64,000 bases of DNA, taken from CAHJWH01 sp965198905 (GTDB taxonomy: Bacteria > Pseudomonadota > Alphaproteobacteria > Caulobacterales > Caulobacteraceae). Below, piece after piece: positions 36,392 through 44,434 of the stretch. Within the stretch, counting starts at the first letter, position 1. Each line of letters opens with the position of its first letter. Made by a program: the position numbers and the translations under genes. Location of the stretch: positions 1,240,001-1,304,000 of the forward strand of contig OZ240678.1 in the NCBI GenBank assembly GCA_965198905.1. Reading direction: 5' to 3'. Below the pieces are notes generated by a model. That model had not been told where the DNA came from, did not search any database, and saw only the letters and a program-made list of their open reading frames with translations.

Positions 36392-36757
36392 ATGATGCTG
36401 GCCATCCTCATCGTGGAAGACGACGCCCTCCTCGCCCTCGATCTCGAAGGCTTGGTCTCGGAGTTGGGGCACCGTGTTTGCGCAACGGCGGCTACCGCCG
36501 ACGAAGCGGTTGAAGCCGCATCGACCTATCATCCTGATTTGATCTTGATGGATTTCAACCTGGCGGGACATGCCGACGGGGCGCAGGCCGCCCACCGCAT
36601 CCGGCTGGGCAACGAGGTTCCAATCGTGTTCGTTACCGCTCAGGCGAACACGACCTGTCGCGCGAGCATGGAATGCGTGTCTAGGTCTCGGATCGTATCG
36701 AAGCCTTACCAGTCCTACATGATTGCGAACGCCATTCTCGAAATCCAGGCGGCCTGA
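36392..36757 (+). CDS. Single-domain response regulator
   Basis: 121 aa, receiver domain only. The acidic pocket is ILIVEDDALLALDLEG, the phosphorylation Asp lies in LILMDFNLAG (about residue 51), the Thr is in IVFVTAQANT and the Lys in IVSKPYQSYMI. No output domain, so it either relays phosphate or acts by protein contact, like the stand-alone receivers common in alphaproteobacterial stress signalling. Two ATGs lie side by side at 36392 and 36395. No kinase is adjacent. Confidence 0.88.
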   Translation: MMLAILIVEDDALLALDLEGLVSELGHRVCATAATADEAVEAASTYHPDLILMDFNLAGHADGAQAAHRIRLGNEVPIVFVTAQANTTCRASMECVSRSRIVSKPYQSYMIANAILEIQAA

Positions 36758-36768
36758 AGAGGCCTGTT

Positions 36769-37560
36769 CTAAGCGGGTCCGGTTAGGCTTGGCCCCTCTT
36801 TGTCCGCGTGGGGGCTCATCTTGAAGGCGCCGCTCTCAGTCAGTGGCGGCGTTCGGTTGCGCAGGTATAGGTAGGCCGGATCGAACTCCGCCGCGGACGT
36901 CAGACCTTCCCAATCCAGCGCCACCAGCGTGCGGCCGTCGAAGGTGAGCAAGCCTTCGTTTCGCAGGCTCTGCAAGACGCGGTTGACGTGTACGACCGAC
37001 AGCCCCGCGACGTCGGCCACGTCAGCCTGCGTCAGCGGCAGGTCGCATTGCAAGCCATCGGCCTGCCCAGCAGCCTGTAGGCGCACCAGCATCTCACAAA
37101 AGAAGTGGGCGACACGGCTGCGGGCGGACTTCCGCCCCGTAGACACGAGCCGCTCTCGCAGAACCGCCGCCTCCGCCAGAGCCAACTGCCATATGGCCTG
37201 GGCGATGCGCGGAAAGGCATGGCCGATCTCTTCCAGGGCAACATGGGAGACCAGAGCCACGCTGCCGGCTGTCATCGCGCCGACGGCGTGATCCATCGGG
37301 AGCAGCCTGCCATGCAGGTCGCAGGCATCGCCTGGAACGTGAAGCGCAAGAAGTTGACGGCGGCCGTCCGGGAGCAGCTTGTAGCTACAAACCAAGCCGG
37401 AAACGACGAAGGCGCATGCCGACGACCTCGCCCCCTCCCGAAGGAAATCCTCACCTGCCGCGAGAGACTTCAAGGGAGCCGGCAGACGCAAGAGCGCCTG
37501 CGTCTCAGGTTCGGATAGCGGACCGTAGGCTTCCAGCCGGCGAGGCAGCGCGTCGAGCAT
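36769..37560 (-). CDS. Crp/Fnr-family transcriptional regulator (first copy)
   Basis: About 263 aa. Cyclic-nucleotide-binding-like beta-roll in the N-terminal half (DFLREGARSSACAFVVSGLV, LLALHVPGDACDLHG), a dimerisation helix, then a helix-turn-helix with LTQADVADVAGLSVVHVNRV (about residue 195). There is no cysteine cluster of the Fnr type at the N-terminus. The ATG at 37560 is used; a GTG lies nine codons upstream. About 35 residues of unrelated tail follow the HTH. It converges with the response regulator gene. Confidence 0.85.
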   Translation of the reverse strand: MLDALPRRLEAYGPLSEPETQALLRLPAPLKSLAAGEDFLREGARSSACAFVVSGLVCSYKLLPDGRRQLLALHVPGDACDLHGRLLPMDHAVGAMTAGSVALVSHVALEEIGHAFPRIAQAIWQLALAEAAVLRERLVSTGRKSARSRVAHFFCEMLVRLQAAGQADGLQCDLPLTQADVADVAGLSVVHVNRVLQSLRNEGLLTFDGRTLVALDWEGLTSAAEFDPAYLYLRNRTPPLTESGAFKMSPHADKEGPSLTGPA

Positions 37561-37635
37561 GACGCACAGAAAACCCAAGCCGTTCACATTTGAAAGGCCG
37601 AACGGAGCAACCGTCAGACAACGTACAGTAGCGGC

Positions 37636-38358
37636 TCAGGCCGTCCGAGGAGGCCCAAGCAGCCGCTCATACTCCGCCTCCGGAGCACCGTAGGAGTCAC
37701 TCGCAAACTGCTCCAGGCGCGCGCGATCCAACACCGTTACATACCCACGCCTTGCGCGGATGATGCCCATCCCTTCCAGCACATGGAGCGAGTCGGTCAC
37801 GCTGGAGCGGCGAACGCCCAGCATGATGCCGAGGAACTCATGGGTGATGGGAAGCTCCGCGCCGTCCACCCTGTCCTGACACATGAGCAGCCAGCGCGCG
37901 GTCCGCTCTTCAATATTGAAGCTGCCGTTGGACAGGGCCGTGTGGGCGGTCTGCACCGCAAGGACCTGCACGTAGAGCAGGAGGCGGGCGCGCAGTGGCT
38001 CGCAGGCCAGAAGCAACTGGGAAAGCTGTGGGACCGGCAGGCGCAAGGATGAGCCTTTGGCCTGCATGAAGGTCTCATAGGGTGTCTGGTCTGATCCAAG
38101 GACGACGGACGGCGTCGAGATGCCCTCGCGACCGAAGATGCCGATCTCTAGCCTGCGGCCTTGAGCCGTGGTGACGGTGGTGGACGCGAGACCGTCCAGG
38201 ATGAAGTGGGCGTATGGAATGGGCGTGTTCGCCTGCGCGAGCACCTCCCTCAGGGGCAGAGGATAGGGCTCCAGATGCGGCTTGACAGCCTCGAAGGCGG
38301 CTGGCGGCATGGTCCGCAGAAGACGGTTCGCGATAGAGGATTGTTTTAGACTGGACAT
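37636..38358 (-). CDS. Crp/Fnr-family transcriptional regulator (second copy)
   Basis: About 240 aa; the same fold as the neighbour but divergent in sequence. Sensor domain includes YAHFILDGLASTTVTTAQGR and the IGIFGREG segment; the HTH is THEFLGIMLGVRRSSVTDSL, typical of the group often annotated as stress or nitrogen-related Crp/Fnr proteins. Start at MSSLKQ (38358); upstream in-frame residues look non-coding. It lies head to tail with the first copy, 75 bases apart or more. Confidence 0.85.
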   Translation of the reverse strand: MSSLKQSSIANRLLRTMPPAAFEAVKPHLEPYPLPLREVLAQANTPIPYAHFILDGLASTTVTTAQGRRLEIGIFGREGISTPSVVLGSDQTPYETFMQAKGSSLRLPVPQLSQLLLACEPLRARLLLYVQVLAVQTAHTALSNGSFNIEERTARWLLMCQDRVDGAELPITHEFLGIMLGVRRSSVTDSLHVLEGMGIIRARRGYVTVLDRARLEQFASDSYGAPEAEYERLLGPPRTA

Positions 38359-38556
38359 GCTGCTTCCGCCGACAGGGGCGGGAGCACGCGGCTCGCAGTC
38401 GCTTAGGCCCATTTCGTGCAAGCGATGTATGACCCTGCGCCCCACAGGACGCCGCAGCAAGTGTTGGTGCGGTAGCTGACCGTTCAAGGAAAGAAAACCG
38501 CGTTCAGGAAAACGTCAGAAAAGCCGATCTACGTTCATCGAAAGCGAGCGTGGACG

Positions 38557-38736
38557 ATGATGGAGTATCAGGCGTCATTTGTTATGGCCGGGCTTTCATC
38601 AGCGGACATTTATCTGGGCCAGTTCGCGACGCTTGAGGAAGCCGTGCAGGCGGCGTTTGTGATGAAGGCCCAGCATCCAGACTCTACACTTGCAGAACTC
38701 TACGCCGCCGGCCGACGAGTAGCTGTCATCTCGTGA
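38557..38736 (+). CDS. 59-residue hypothetical protein, paralogue of 39132-39422
   Basis: Short frame starting ATGATG, 59 aa: MMEYQASFVMAGLSSADIYL then a body with FATLEEAVQAAF and ending LAELYAAGRRVAVIS. The same order (FPTLRAAMVGA ... HAEIYDQSRQVAVVP) occurs in the product at 39132, which supports both as real genes. No signal peptide or known domain. Divergent from the second Crp/Fnr gene with about 200 bases between the starts. Confidence 0.6.
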   Translation: MMEYQASFVMAGLSSADIYLGQFATLEEAVQAAFVMKAQHPDSTLAELYAAGRRVAVIS

Positions 38737-39131
38737 GAATGCCTGGTCAGAGTCGGGGTCCAGAACCTGTCTTTGCGGTCCATCCTGCTGAAGGTTGCTC
38801 CGCCCTGGCGCGCCGCTGTTGGCGCCGCGCTTCCGAGCGCCACCACACGCCCTCTCAACGAAGGGCTTGATGCTGAGGCGGCCTGGGACGCAATCTATTT
38901 GAACGCCGCCAACCTCACCGGACCACTTCAGAACTAACCCGCCAAAGATGCGTCATCCGATCACCGAAGGTGATTGGCTTCGCAGTACCCGGCCAGATCA
39001 AGCCGCTCAGGCTGGAGGCCTGACCCCCAACCACGTCGCTACGAACGGTATCTGACGCTTACCGTCGCTGCCCTCCCCAAGCTCGATAACCTATGCCTAC
39101 GCTACCCTCCCAGCATGGCTCTGGGAGGGCG
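38737..39131. other. 395-base gap with a possible 54-codon remnant
   Basis: No convincing gene. A TTG-started frame at 38773-38937 would encode 54 residues ending NAANLTGPLQN with no recognisable match and no ribosome-binding site; it may be a relic. The last 30 bases before 39132 contain CTGGGAGGGCG, the ribosome-binding site of the next gene. Confidence 0.4.
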
Positions 39132-39422
39132 ATGATGACGATCTACACGGTGTTTTTCGTTCGACCTGACCGCGCCGTCCCGGACTTCGAGCCGGGCGAC
39201 TTTCCGACGTTGCGTGCCGCCATGGTTGGCGCAGCAGAGATGGCGAAGGCGCACCGGGGTCCGTGCCATGCTGAAATCTACGATCAGAGCCGGCAAGTTG
39301 CTGTGGTTCCAATGAATGCCCACCCCTGCGAGATGGCGCCCGAGAGCCCTCCATCAGCCTCGGCTATGTGCGCCATACCCGCCCCGGGGCCGGCGAACGA
39401 CGCGCAAGGACGGCCATCGTGA
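39132..39422 (+). CDS. Small hypothetical protein, paralogue of 38557-38736
   Basis: 96 aa starting at ATGATG with GGGAGGG upstream. N-terminal MMTIYTVFFVRPDRAV, then FPTLRAAMVGAAEMAKAH and HAEIYDQSRQVAVVP, matching the shorter neighbour; the last approximately 35 residues are low-complexity Pro/Ala. The stop codon overlaps the start of the next small gene (GTGA), suggesting coupling. Function unknown. Confidence 0.6.
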   Translation: MMTIYTVFFVRPDRAVPDFEPGDFPTLRAAMVGAAEMAKAHRGPCHAEIYDQSRQVAVVPMNAHPCEMAPESPPSASAMCAIPAPGPANDAQGRPS

Positions 39423-39553
39423 GTATGCCTGCGACGCGCAGGCGGAGCGCCTGGCATTTGAGGCGCATACTGTCGGTCTATGGCTGGGGCGGCTTTATGC
39501 TTGCGCTGGCGATGACTTGCGGAACGCTTTGGGCTTTCGGGTTTACTCGCTAG
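39419..39553 (+). CDS. 44-residue single-pass membrane protein
   Basis: Starts at GTG 39419 (or ATG 39425), overlapping the upstream stop by four bases. A basic N-terminus (TRRRSAWHLRRIL) is followed by one hydrophobic helix, GWGGFMLALAMTCGTLWAFG, giving a probable inside-positive N-in single-span protein. No family recognised. Its stop overlaps the convergent DUF6894 stop region by 11 bases. Confidence 0.45.
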   Translation: MSMPATRRRSAWHLRRILSVYGWGGFMLALAMTCGTLWAFGFTR

Positions 39554-39824
39554 ACCGCGTATCAGTGAGAGCCCCGCGCTCGGTCAACCATGTGACGCCG
39601 AACGACATGGACGCCTGGACCAAGGTCCGACCCTGTTCATCGCGTACGAGGGCGACGAAGCTGCGGCTATCCCCGTCTGGCAGTTCATCCCTAGCCATGT
39701 CCGGCAGTGCGTCGATGGCCGCGGTCTTCGCCGCCTCAACGCCTTTAAACTCGTGGCCTTCGCGGTCCCGTATGAAGTAATGTTGGTCAGAAATGTCGCT
39801 GTAGAAGCGCGATGTGCGTAGCAT
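39543..39824 (-). CDS. DUF6894-like small protein
   Basis: 93 aa if started at ATG 39824 (GTG 39854 is an alternative). The pattern RFYSDISDQHYFIRDREGHE, FKGVEAAKTAAIDALPDMAR, DELPDGDSRSFVALVRDEQG is that of the DUF6894 family of short alphaproteobacterial proteins with unknown function, often in stress-gene neighbourhoods. Start choice affects only ten residues. Confidence 0.75.
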   Translation of the reverse strand: MLRTSRFYSDISDQHYFIRDREGHEFKGVEAAKTAAIDALPDMARDELPDGDSRSFVALVRDEQGRTLVQASMSFGVTWLTERGALTDTRSSE

Positions 39825-40048
39825 CTTGCCCGATAGGTCCCTGTTGGCATTCACCTATGATGGTTGCCTCCCACGTAGGTGCCTTAAACGTTTATCGCTA
39901 GGCGTGATGGTGCTTTGCGTGATGTCTGCTCTGCGCGCAAAAAGCCGACACCTCTGCGGTGTAGTAGTAGAGGCCGCTTTTCCACCCAAGGACTAACCCG
40001 CTCGCGCGGGAGGAGTATTGGTTGGGCGGTGGTGAGTAACGGGATTCT

Positions 40049-40095
40049 CCTGCCTGAGGAGGTGCGTGAGTGGGTCACGTCCTCCTCAGGACAGG
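40049..40095 (+). repeat. Hairpin just upstream of the recombinase start
   Basis: CCTGCCTGAGGAGG (40049-40062) pairs with CCTCCTCAGGACAGG (40081-40095) with one mismatch or bulge, loop of 18 bases. It ends nine bases before the ATG at 40105 and would mask the ribosome-binding region if transcribed; could be the element terminus or a translation control. Confidence 0.7.
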
Positions 40096-40104
40096 AGACA
40101 GGTC

Positions 40105-40971
40105 ATGGCGGAAGAGGCCAACAACCCGCTACGCCGCAGAATGATCGAAGACATGACCATCCGCAACTTCGATCGGTGGACCCAGCAGGCCTACCTTCGA
40201 GCGGTGCGGTCGTGCTGCCGATACTGTGGGCGCCGGCCCGATCAGCTCACCTTCGAGGATGTCCGCCGCTACCAGCTGCAGCTTGGTCAGTCCGGCCTGG
40301 CGCCCAGCAGCATCAACGTCGCGATGACGGCGCTTCGGTTCTTTTTCCGCGTGACGCTCAGGTGGGCTGAGGCGGTAGATTACATCCCGATCGCGCGGCA
40401 GCCCCAGCGGCTACCGGTCGTGCTTACCCGTAGCGAGATATCGCGGCTGTTGGCGGCGACCCCGAGCTTGAAGTGGCGCACGGCGCTCAGCGTCGCGTAC
40501 GGGGCCGGGTTGCGAGCGTCTGAGGTGGTCGGGCTCAAGGTCGGCGATATCGACAGCGAGCGGATGCGGATCCGGGTGCAGCAGGGCAAGGGGCGGCGCG
40601 ACCGTGACGCGCTGCTCTCGCCTCGGCTTCTGACCACCCTCCGCGAGTGGTGGAAGATGGCGCGGCCGCCGGCGTGGTTGTTCCCGAGCCCCCTGAACGC
40701 CCTCGAACCGGTGACCCCACGATCGCTCAACCGCGCCTTCCACGAGGCTCAGGGACGCGCCGGGATCAGGAAGCCGGTCACCCTGCACACGCTGCGCCAT
40801 TGCTTCGCCACCCACCTCTTGGAGCAAAACGTCGACATTCGGACCATCCAGGTCCTCTTGGGGCACAGGAAGCTGGAGACGACCGCGGTCTACACCCACG
40901 TGGCGGGCCAGGCCTTGAGCGGGATCGTCAGCCCTCTGGATCGGCTGGAGCTGCAGCCGCCGCCGACCTGA
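40105..40971 (+). CDS. Tyrosine recombinase / phage-type integrase of an IS91-group element
   Basis: 288 aa. N-terminal SAM-like core-binding domain (MTIRNFDRWTQQAYLRAVRS), then the catalytic domain with the R in YGAGLRASEVVGLKVGDID, HTLRHCFATHLLE (HxxR), HRKLETTAVYTHV (H and the nucleophile Tyr). All five catalytic positions appear intact. ATG at 40105 has GGAGACAGG upstream. It is 16 bases ahead of the transposase, whose partner it is assumed to be. Confidence 0.88.
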   Translation: MAEEANNPLRRRMIEDMTIRNFDRWTQQAYLRAVRSCCRYCGRRPDQLTFEDVRRYQLQLGQSGLAPSSINVAMTALRFFFRVTLRWAEAVDYIPIARQPQRLPVVLTRSEISRLLAATPSLKWRTALSVAYGAGLRASEVVGLKVGDIDSERMRIRVQQGKGRRDRDALLSPRLLTTLREWWKMARPPAWLFPSPLNALEPVTPRSLNRAFHEAQGRAGIRKPVTLHTLRHCFATHLLEQNVDIRTIQVLLGHRKLETTAVYTHVAGQALSGIVSPLDRLELQPPPT

Positions 40972-40987
40972 CGCCGGGAGCCGGGCC

Positions 40988-42188
40988 ATGCGCCCGGTAC
41001 TCGAGGTCGCCGACGTCTTCCGCGCTCACGGGCCGTCATACCGCCTGGTGCAGGCCGGCCACCTCAGCCTGGGCCAGCTGAAGGCGATGTCGGCGATCGA
41101 GGCGTGCAGGACCGCCGAGCTCGGCGGCCACGTGGAGCGCTGCGAGGACTGCGCTCACGTGCAGGTCGCCTACAACTCCTGTCGCAACCGGCACTGCCCC
41201 AGGTGTCAGGGTGCGGCGGCCCGGCGCTGGCTCGAGGCTCGCGAGGCCGAACTCCTGCCGGTGGCGTACTACCACGTGGTCTTCACCGTGCCGTCGGAGG
41301 TCGCCGACATGCTTTCCACAACAAGGCGGTGGTGTACGACATCCTGTTCAAGGCCGCGTCGCAGACGCTGCTGACGATCGCCGCCGATCCCAAGCATCTG
41401 GGCGCCCGGCTCAGCGTGACAGCGGTCCTGCACAGCTGGGGCTCGGCGCTGACCCACCATCCCCACGTGCACTGCATCGTTCCAGGCGGCGGCCTCTCGC
41501 CGGACGGCCAGAGCTGGGTGTCGTGCAGGCCGCGCTTCTTCCTGCCTGTGCGTGTGCTCTCGCGCCTGTTCCGGCGGCTGTTCCTGGATCGGCTCGCCGT
41601 CGCCCATGCCGAAGGACGGCTCGCCTTCTTCGGCGACTTCGCGGGCCTTGCCGACCGCGCCGCCTTCGCAGCGCGCCTGGCCCCGCTGCGCCGGCGTGAA
41701 TGGGTCGTCTACGCCAAGCGCCCATTCGGCGGCCCTGAGGCGGTGCTGGCCTATCTCGCTTAGCTCACACCCACCGGGTGGCGATCTCCTCTAGCCGTCT
41801 GGTCAGCGTCGACCATCGTGGCGTGGCCTTCCGCTACAAGGACTACCGCCGCGACGGGTCCCAGAGGCGCAAGCTCATGACGCTCAGCGCCGACGAGTTC
41901 ATCCGTCGGTTCCTGATCCATGTCCTGCCCCAGGGCTTCCACCGCATCCGCCACTTCGGCCTCTTCGCCAACGCCGGCCGCGCCGCCAACCTGGCCAAGC
42001 TCCGCGCCCTGCTCGAACCCCCATCCGCCCCGCCGGCCGTCCAAGCCGCCAACGACAACGCCGCCATCAAGGACGCCTTCCCCTGTCCCTGCTGCGGCGG
42101 CCGCATGCGTCTCATCGAGGTGTTCGAGCGCGGCGCCCAGCCCCGCCTCGCACCGACGTTCACCGCGCGAGGGATCGATAGCTCATGA
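40988..42188 (+). pseudogene. IS91-family HUH/Y2 transposase, frameshifted
   Basis: Three pieces in shifted frames give one transposase. Piece 1 (40988 to about 41310) has a zinc-ribbon region (CEDCAHVQVAYNSCRNRHCP RC spacing) and YYHVVFTVPSEVAD. A one-base loss near 41310 shifts to piece 2, with the HUH motif HHPHVHCIVPGGG and then VLAYLA. At 41761 a stop and an apparent two-base gain disrupt the second part of the catalytic tyrosine motif (expected YLARYTHRV). Piece 3 runs to the stop at 42188 with a CPCCGG zinc site. The lost tyrosine and two frameshifts mean it is inactive. Confidence 0.85.
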
Positions 42189-42443
42189 GCCCCGGTGCTC
42201 CGCCGCCTTCCATGGCCAGCCTGGACCTCCAGCCGCCGAGCTGGTTCAGCCGTCGCTTGCCTTGCGCCCGGTTCTTGGGGCCGGCGGAGACGACAGACCG
42301 GTCGCGCCCACGGCCAAACCGCGCGCCATGGTGCTCGACGATCCGCTTCGAGCGCGTCGCCCAGCCCGCCAGCGTCCCGGATGGGAGCGCCGCAGCGTTC
42401 CAATCCCCATAGCGTCCGGCCGCCATCCCGCGGGTCAGACTTG

Positions 42444-42513
42444 AGGCATTCTCAAACACCCGCCTCGGAGGAGCCGCCGACCTCTGCGCTCGGCGGGCGT
42501 CCAAGAATGCTCA
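42444..42513. repeat. Imperfect 21-bp inverted repeat downstream of the IS91-type transposase
   Basis: GAGGCATTCTCAAACACCCG (from 42444, ending CC) faces the reverse complement of GGCGGGCGTCCAAGAATGCTC (42493-42513) across about 27 bases. The rest of the 502-base gap 42189-42691 holds no gene I can support. Confidence 0.6.
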
Positions 42514-42691
42514 ACCATCCTCCCCGTTCAAAACGTCCGCTTTCGGGAAGGGTGCGGGTGGGATGGATCGCTGGTTAGGCCGGACGTAGGCGAGTGGCTT
42601 TCCTTTCCTGCGAGCCACTAGGCGCGCGATGCTGCGTCCGCCGGCCGTCCGGCCTTGGCGGTCGCGGGCGTTCGGCTCTACTGTCGTGACC

Positions 42692-42874
42692 ATGCCTGAC
42701 ACGGACCCGCCCCTGCGCGCGCAGATGACCGAAGCGATGGAGGCGATCCGGCATCAGCTGGATCTGCTGCGGTCCTCGCCCACCATCGGCGGCCCGTCGG
42801 ACGATCGCAGCGTCGTCGCCGAGCTGCAGGCGGAGTACGAGGCGCTGAGGGAGGCGCGGGCGAAGCTCGACTAG
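42692..42874 (+). CDS. 60-residue hypothetical protein
   Basis: Short acidic, helical protein: MPDTDPPLRAQMTEAMEAIR then HQLDLLRSS and a C-terminal VAELQAEYEALREARAKLD that looks coiled-coil. ATG at 42692 is chosen over an in-frame Met upstream that lies in non-coding-looking DNA. No family recognised; convergent with the receiver-kinase gene. Confidence 0.5.
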   Translation: MPDTDPPLRAQMTEAMEAIRHQLDLLRSSPTIGGPSDDRSVVAELQAEYEALREARAKLD

Positions 42875-42926
42875 GGCGCGCGCCTTTAGCGCCAGAGGCG
42901 CCTGTGCGCCGATAAGCCGACTGCGC

Positions 42927-43997
42927 TCAGGCCTGGAAGGCCAGCACCGCTCGCGCGCCGCGGTGGCTGGGATCGTACTCGACCCGGGAGTCCAGGCTGC
43001 GCGCCATGGCGGCGATCACGCGCTGGCCGAGGCCGGTGCCGCGGGGGGCGGGGGCGTCGCCCATGCCTTCGCCGTCGTCCTCCACCACCAGGCGCAGGCG
43101 GTCGGGCGCGGTGGTGGCGAAGTCGACGCGCACCTCGCCCTGACGCCCGGCGGGATAGGCGTACTTGAAGGCGTTGGTGACCAGCTCGGCCACCACCACG
43201 CCCAAGGACACCGCCTTGTCGGTATTCAGCAGGATGGGCTGGGCGGAGAGGCGGATGGGGTGCTCGCCCCCAGCGGCGGCCAGCGACTGCTGCAGCTCCG
43301 CCACTAGGCCGGCGAGATACTCCCCCATGTCCACGGTCTGCACGTCGTCGGAGGTGTAGAGCCGCCGGTGCACCTGCATCACCGCAGCGATCCGGCTCTG
43401 GGTGTCGCGCAGCGCCGCGCGCGCCGCCTCGTCCTCCAGGGCGCCGGCTTGCAGGTGCACCAGGGAGGCGATCAGCTGCAGCGAGTTGGCCACCCGGTGG
43501 TTCACCTCGCGCAGCAGCACCTCCTGGCGCGCGACGACCGCCTTCAGCTGGGCGTTGGCGTCCTCCAGCGCGTGCTGGGCCGCGTCGCGCTCGCGCCGCA
43601 ACCGCACCTGGGCGATGGCCTGGGTCAGGGCGTTGGCCAGCAGGTCCTGGAAGTCGTCGGCCGTGGACTTGACCACGTAGTCCGCGGCCCCCGCCTTCAG
43701 CGCCGCCACCGCCAGCCGGCTCTCGTCGGAGCCGGTGACGTAGACCACCGGCGATGGCGACGGCAGGGCGAGCAGTTGCTCCAGCGTCTGAAGTCCGTCC
43801 TGGACGGGCATGTAGTGGTCTACCGCCACCACGTCGAAGGGCTCGGACGCCGCGACCTGGACGCCGTCGCGGCCGTCGCAGGCGGTGACCACCTCGAACC
43901 CGCGCCGCTCCATACCGCGCGCGATCAGCCGGCACAGGCCCGCATCGTCGTCGATGTACAGCAGGCGAGGCCGCACCGACGCGGCCGCGCCTGTCAT
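42927..43997 (-). CDS. Receiver-HisKA_2 histidine kinase hybrid
   Basis: 356 aa. Residues about 10-125 are a receiver domain (LLYIDDDAGLCRLIARGMER, Asp in VVAVDHYMP, VVYVTGSDES, VVKSTADD). A coiled coil leads into an HisKA_2-type phosphoacceptor, LREVNHRVANSLQLIASLVH, and an HATPase with NAFKYAYPAGRQGEVRV and EDDGEGMGD. The soluble, input-receiver arrangement suggests it is controlled by phosphotransfer from the kinase upstream. Starts within the stop of the single-domain response regulator (ATGA overlap). Confidence 0.9.
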   Translation of the reverse strand: MTGAAASVRPRLLYIDDDAGLCRLIARGMERRGFEVVTACDGRDGVQVAASEPFDVVAVDHYMPVQDGLQTLEQLLALPSPSPVVYVTGSDESRLAVAALKAGAADYVVKSTADDFQDLLANALTQAIAQVRLRRERDAAQHALEDANAQLKAVVARQEVLLREVNHRVANSLQLIASLVHLQAGALEDEAARAALRDTQSRIAAVMQVHRRLYTSDDVQTVDMGEYLAGLVAELQQSLAAAGGEHPIRLSAQPILLNTDKAVSLGVVVAELVTNAFKYAYPAGRQGEVRVDFATTAPDRLRLVVEDDGEGMGDAPAPRGTGLGQRVIAAMARSLDSRVEYDPSHRGARAVLAFQA

Positions 43998-44434
43998 GGC
44001 TGCGGCTCCGGCACCTGGATCACGGAGATGAACAGGCCGAGCTGGCGGATCGCGTCGGCGAAGTCCTCGTAGTTCACAGGCTTGGTGACATAGACGTTGG
44101 CGCCCAGGTCGTAGCAGCGCTGGATCTCGGCCTTGTCGTCGGTGGTGGTCAGCACCACCACGGGGGTTCGCTTCAGCTTGGGCGCCGACTTGATCTTGGC
44201 CAGGATGTCGGTGCCGCTCATGTCGGGCAGGTTGAGGTCGAGCAGGATCAGCGCCGGGCCGTTCAGGCTGGGACCGTCCTGACCGTTGAACAGGTAGTCG
44301 AGCGCGGTGGTGCCATCCAGGAAGTGCTTGACGTTGTTGGAGATGCCGGCGCGGCGGATGTTGCGCTCGATCAGCCGGGCGTGGCCCTCGTCGTCCTCGA
44401 TCATGACGATGGTGACAGGATAATGAGAGGTCAC
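43994..44434 (-). CDS. Single-domain response regulator (Rcp1-like)
   Basis: 146 aa receiver domain. Acidic pocket in VTIVMIEDDEGHARLIERNI, phospho-Asp in LILLDLNLPDMSG, Thr in VVVLTTTDD, Lys in YVTKPVNYEDF. The insertion RAGISNNVKHFLDGTTALDY is typical of the Rcp1-like receivers paired with phytochrome or CHASE3 kinases. Overlaps both neighbours by 4 bases. Confidence 0.92.
   Translation of the reverse strand: MTSHYPVTIVMIEDDEGHARLIERNIRRAGISNNVKHFLDGTTALDYLFNGQDGPSLNGPALILLDLNLPDMSGTDILAKIKSAPKLKRTPVVVLTTTDDKAEIQRCYDLGANVYVTKPVNYEDFADAIRQLGLFISVIQVPEPQP

Larger units (their letters stand above)
40049..42513 (+). mobile_element. IS91-type element with accessory tyrosine recombinase (approximate limits)
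   Basis: A tyrosine recombinase gene and an adjacent HUH/Y2 transposase pseudogene in the same orientation form the known two-gene layout of some IS91-family elements, which move by rolling-circle replication and lack classical inverted terminal repeats. The limits given are two strong hairpins, 40049-40095 and 42444-42513; the true ends cannot be seen without a second copy. The transposase is broken, so this copy is probably immobile without help. Confidence 0.65.

Noticed and set aside
38488..38535. Possible EcfG promoter before the 59-residue protein (GGAA ... CGTT)
   Set aside because: The spacing between GGAAA and CGTT (about 20 bases) is outside the 16-17 expected and the -35 lacks the final C.
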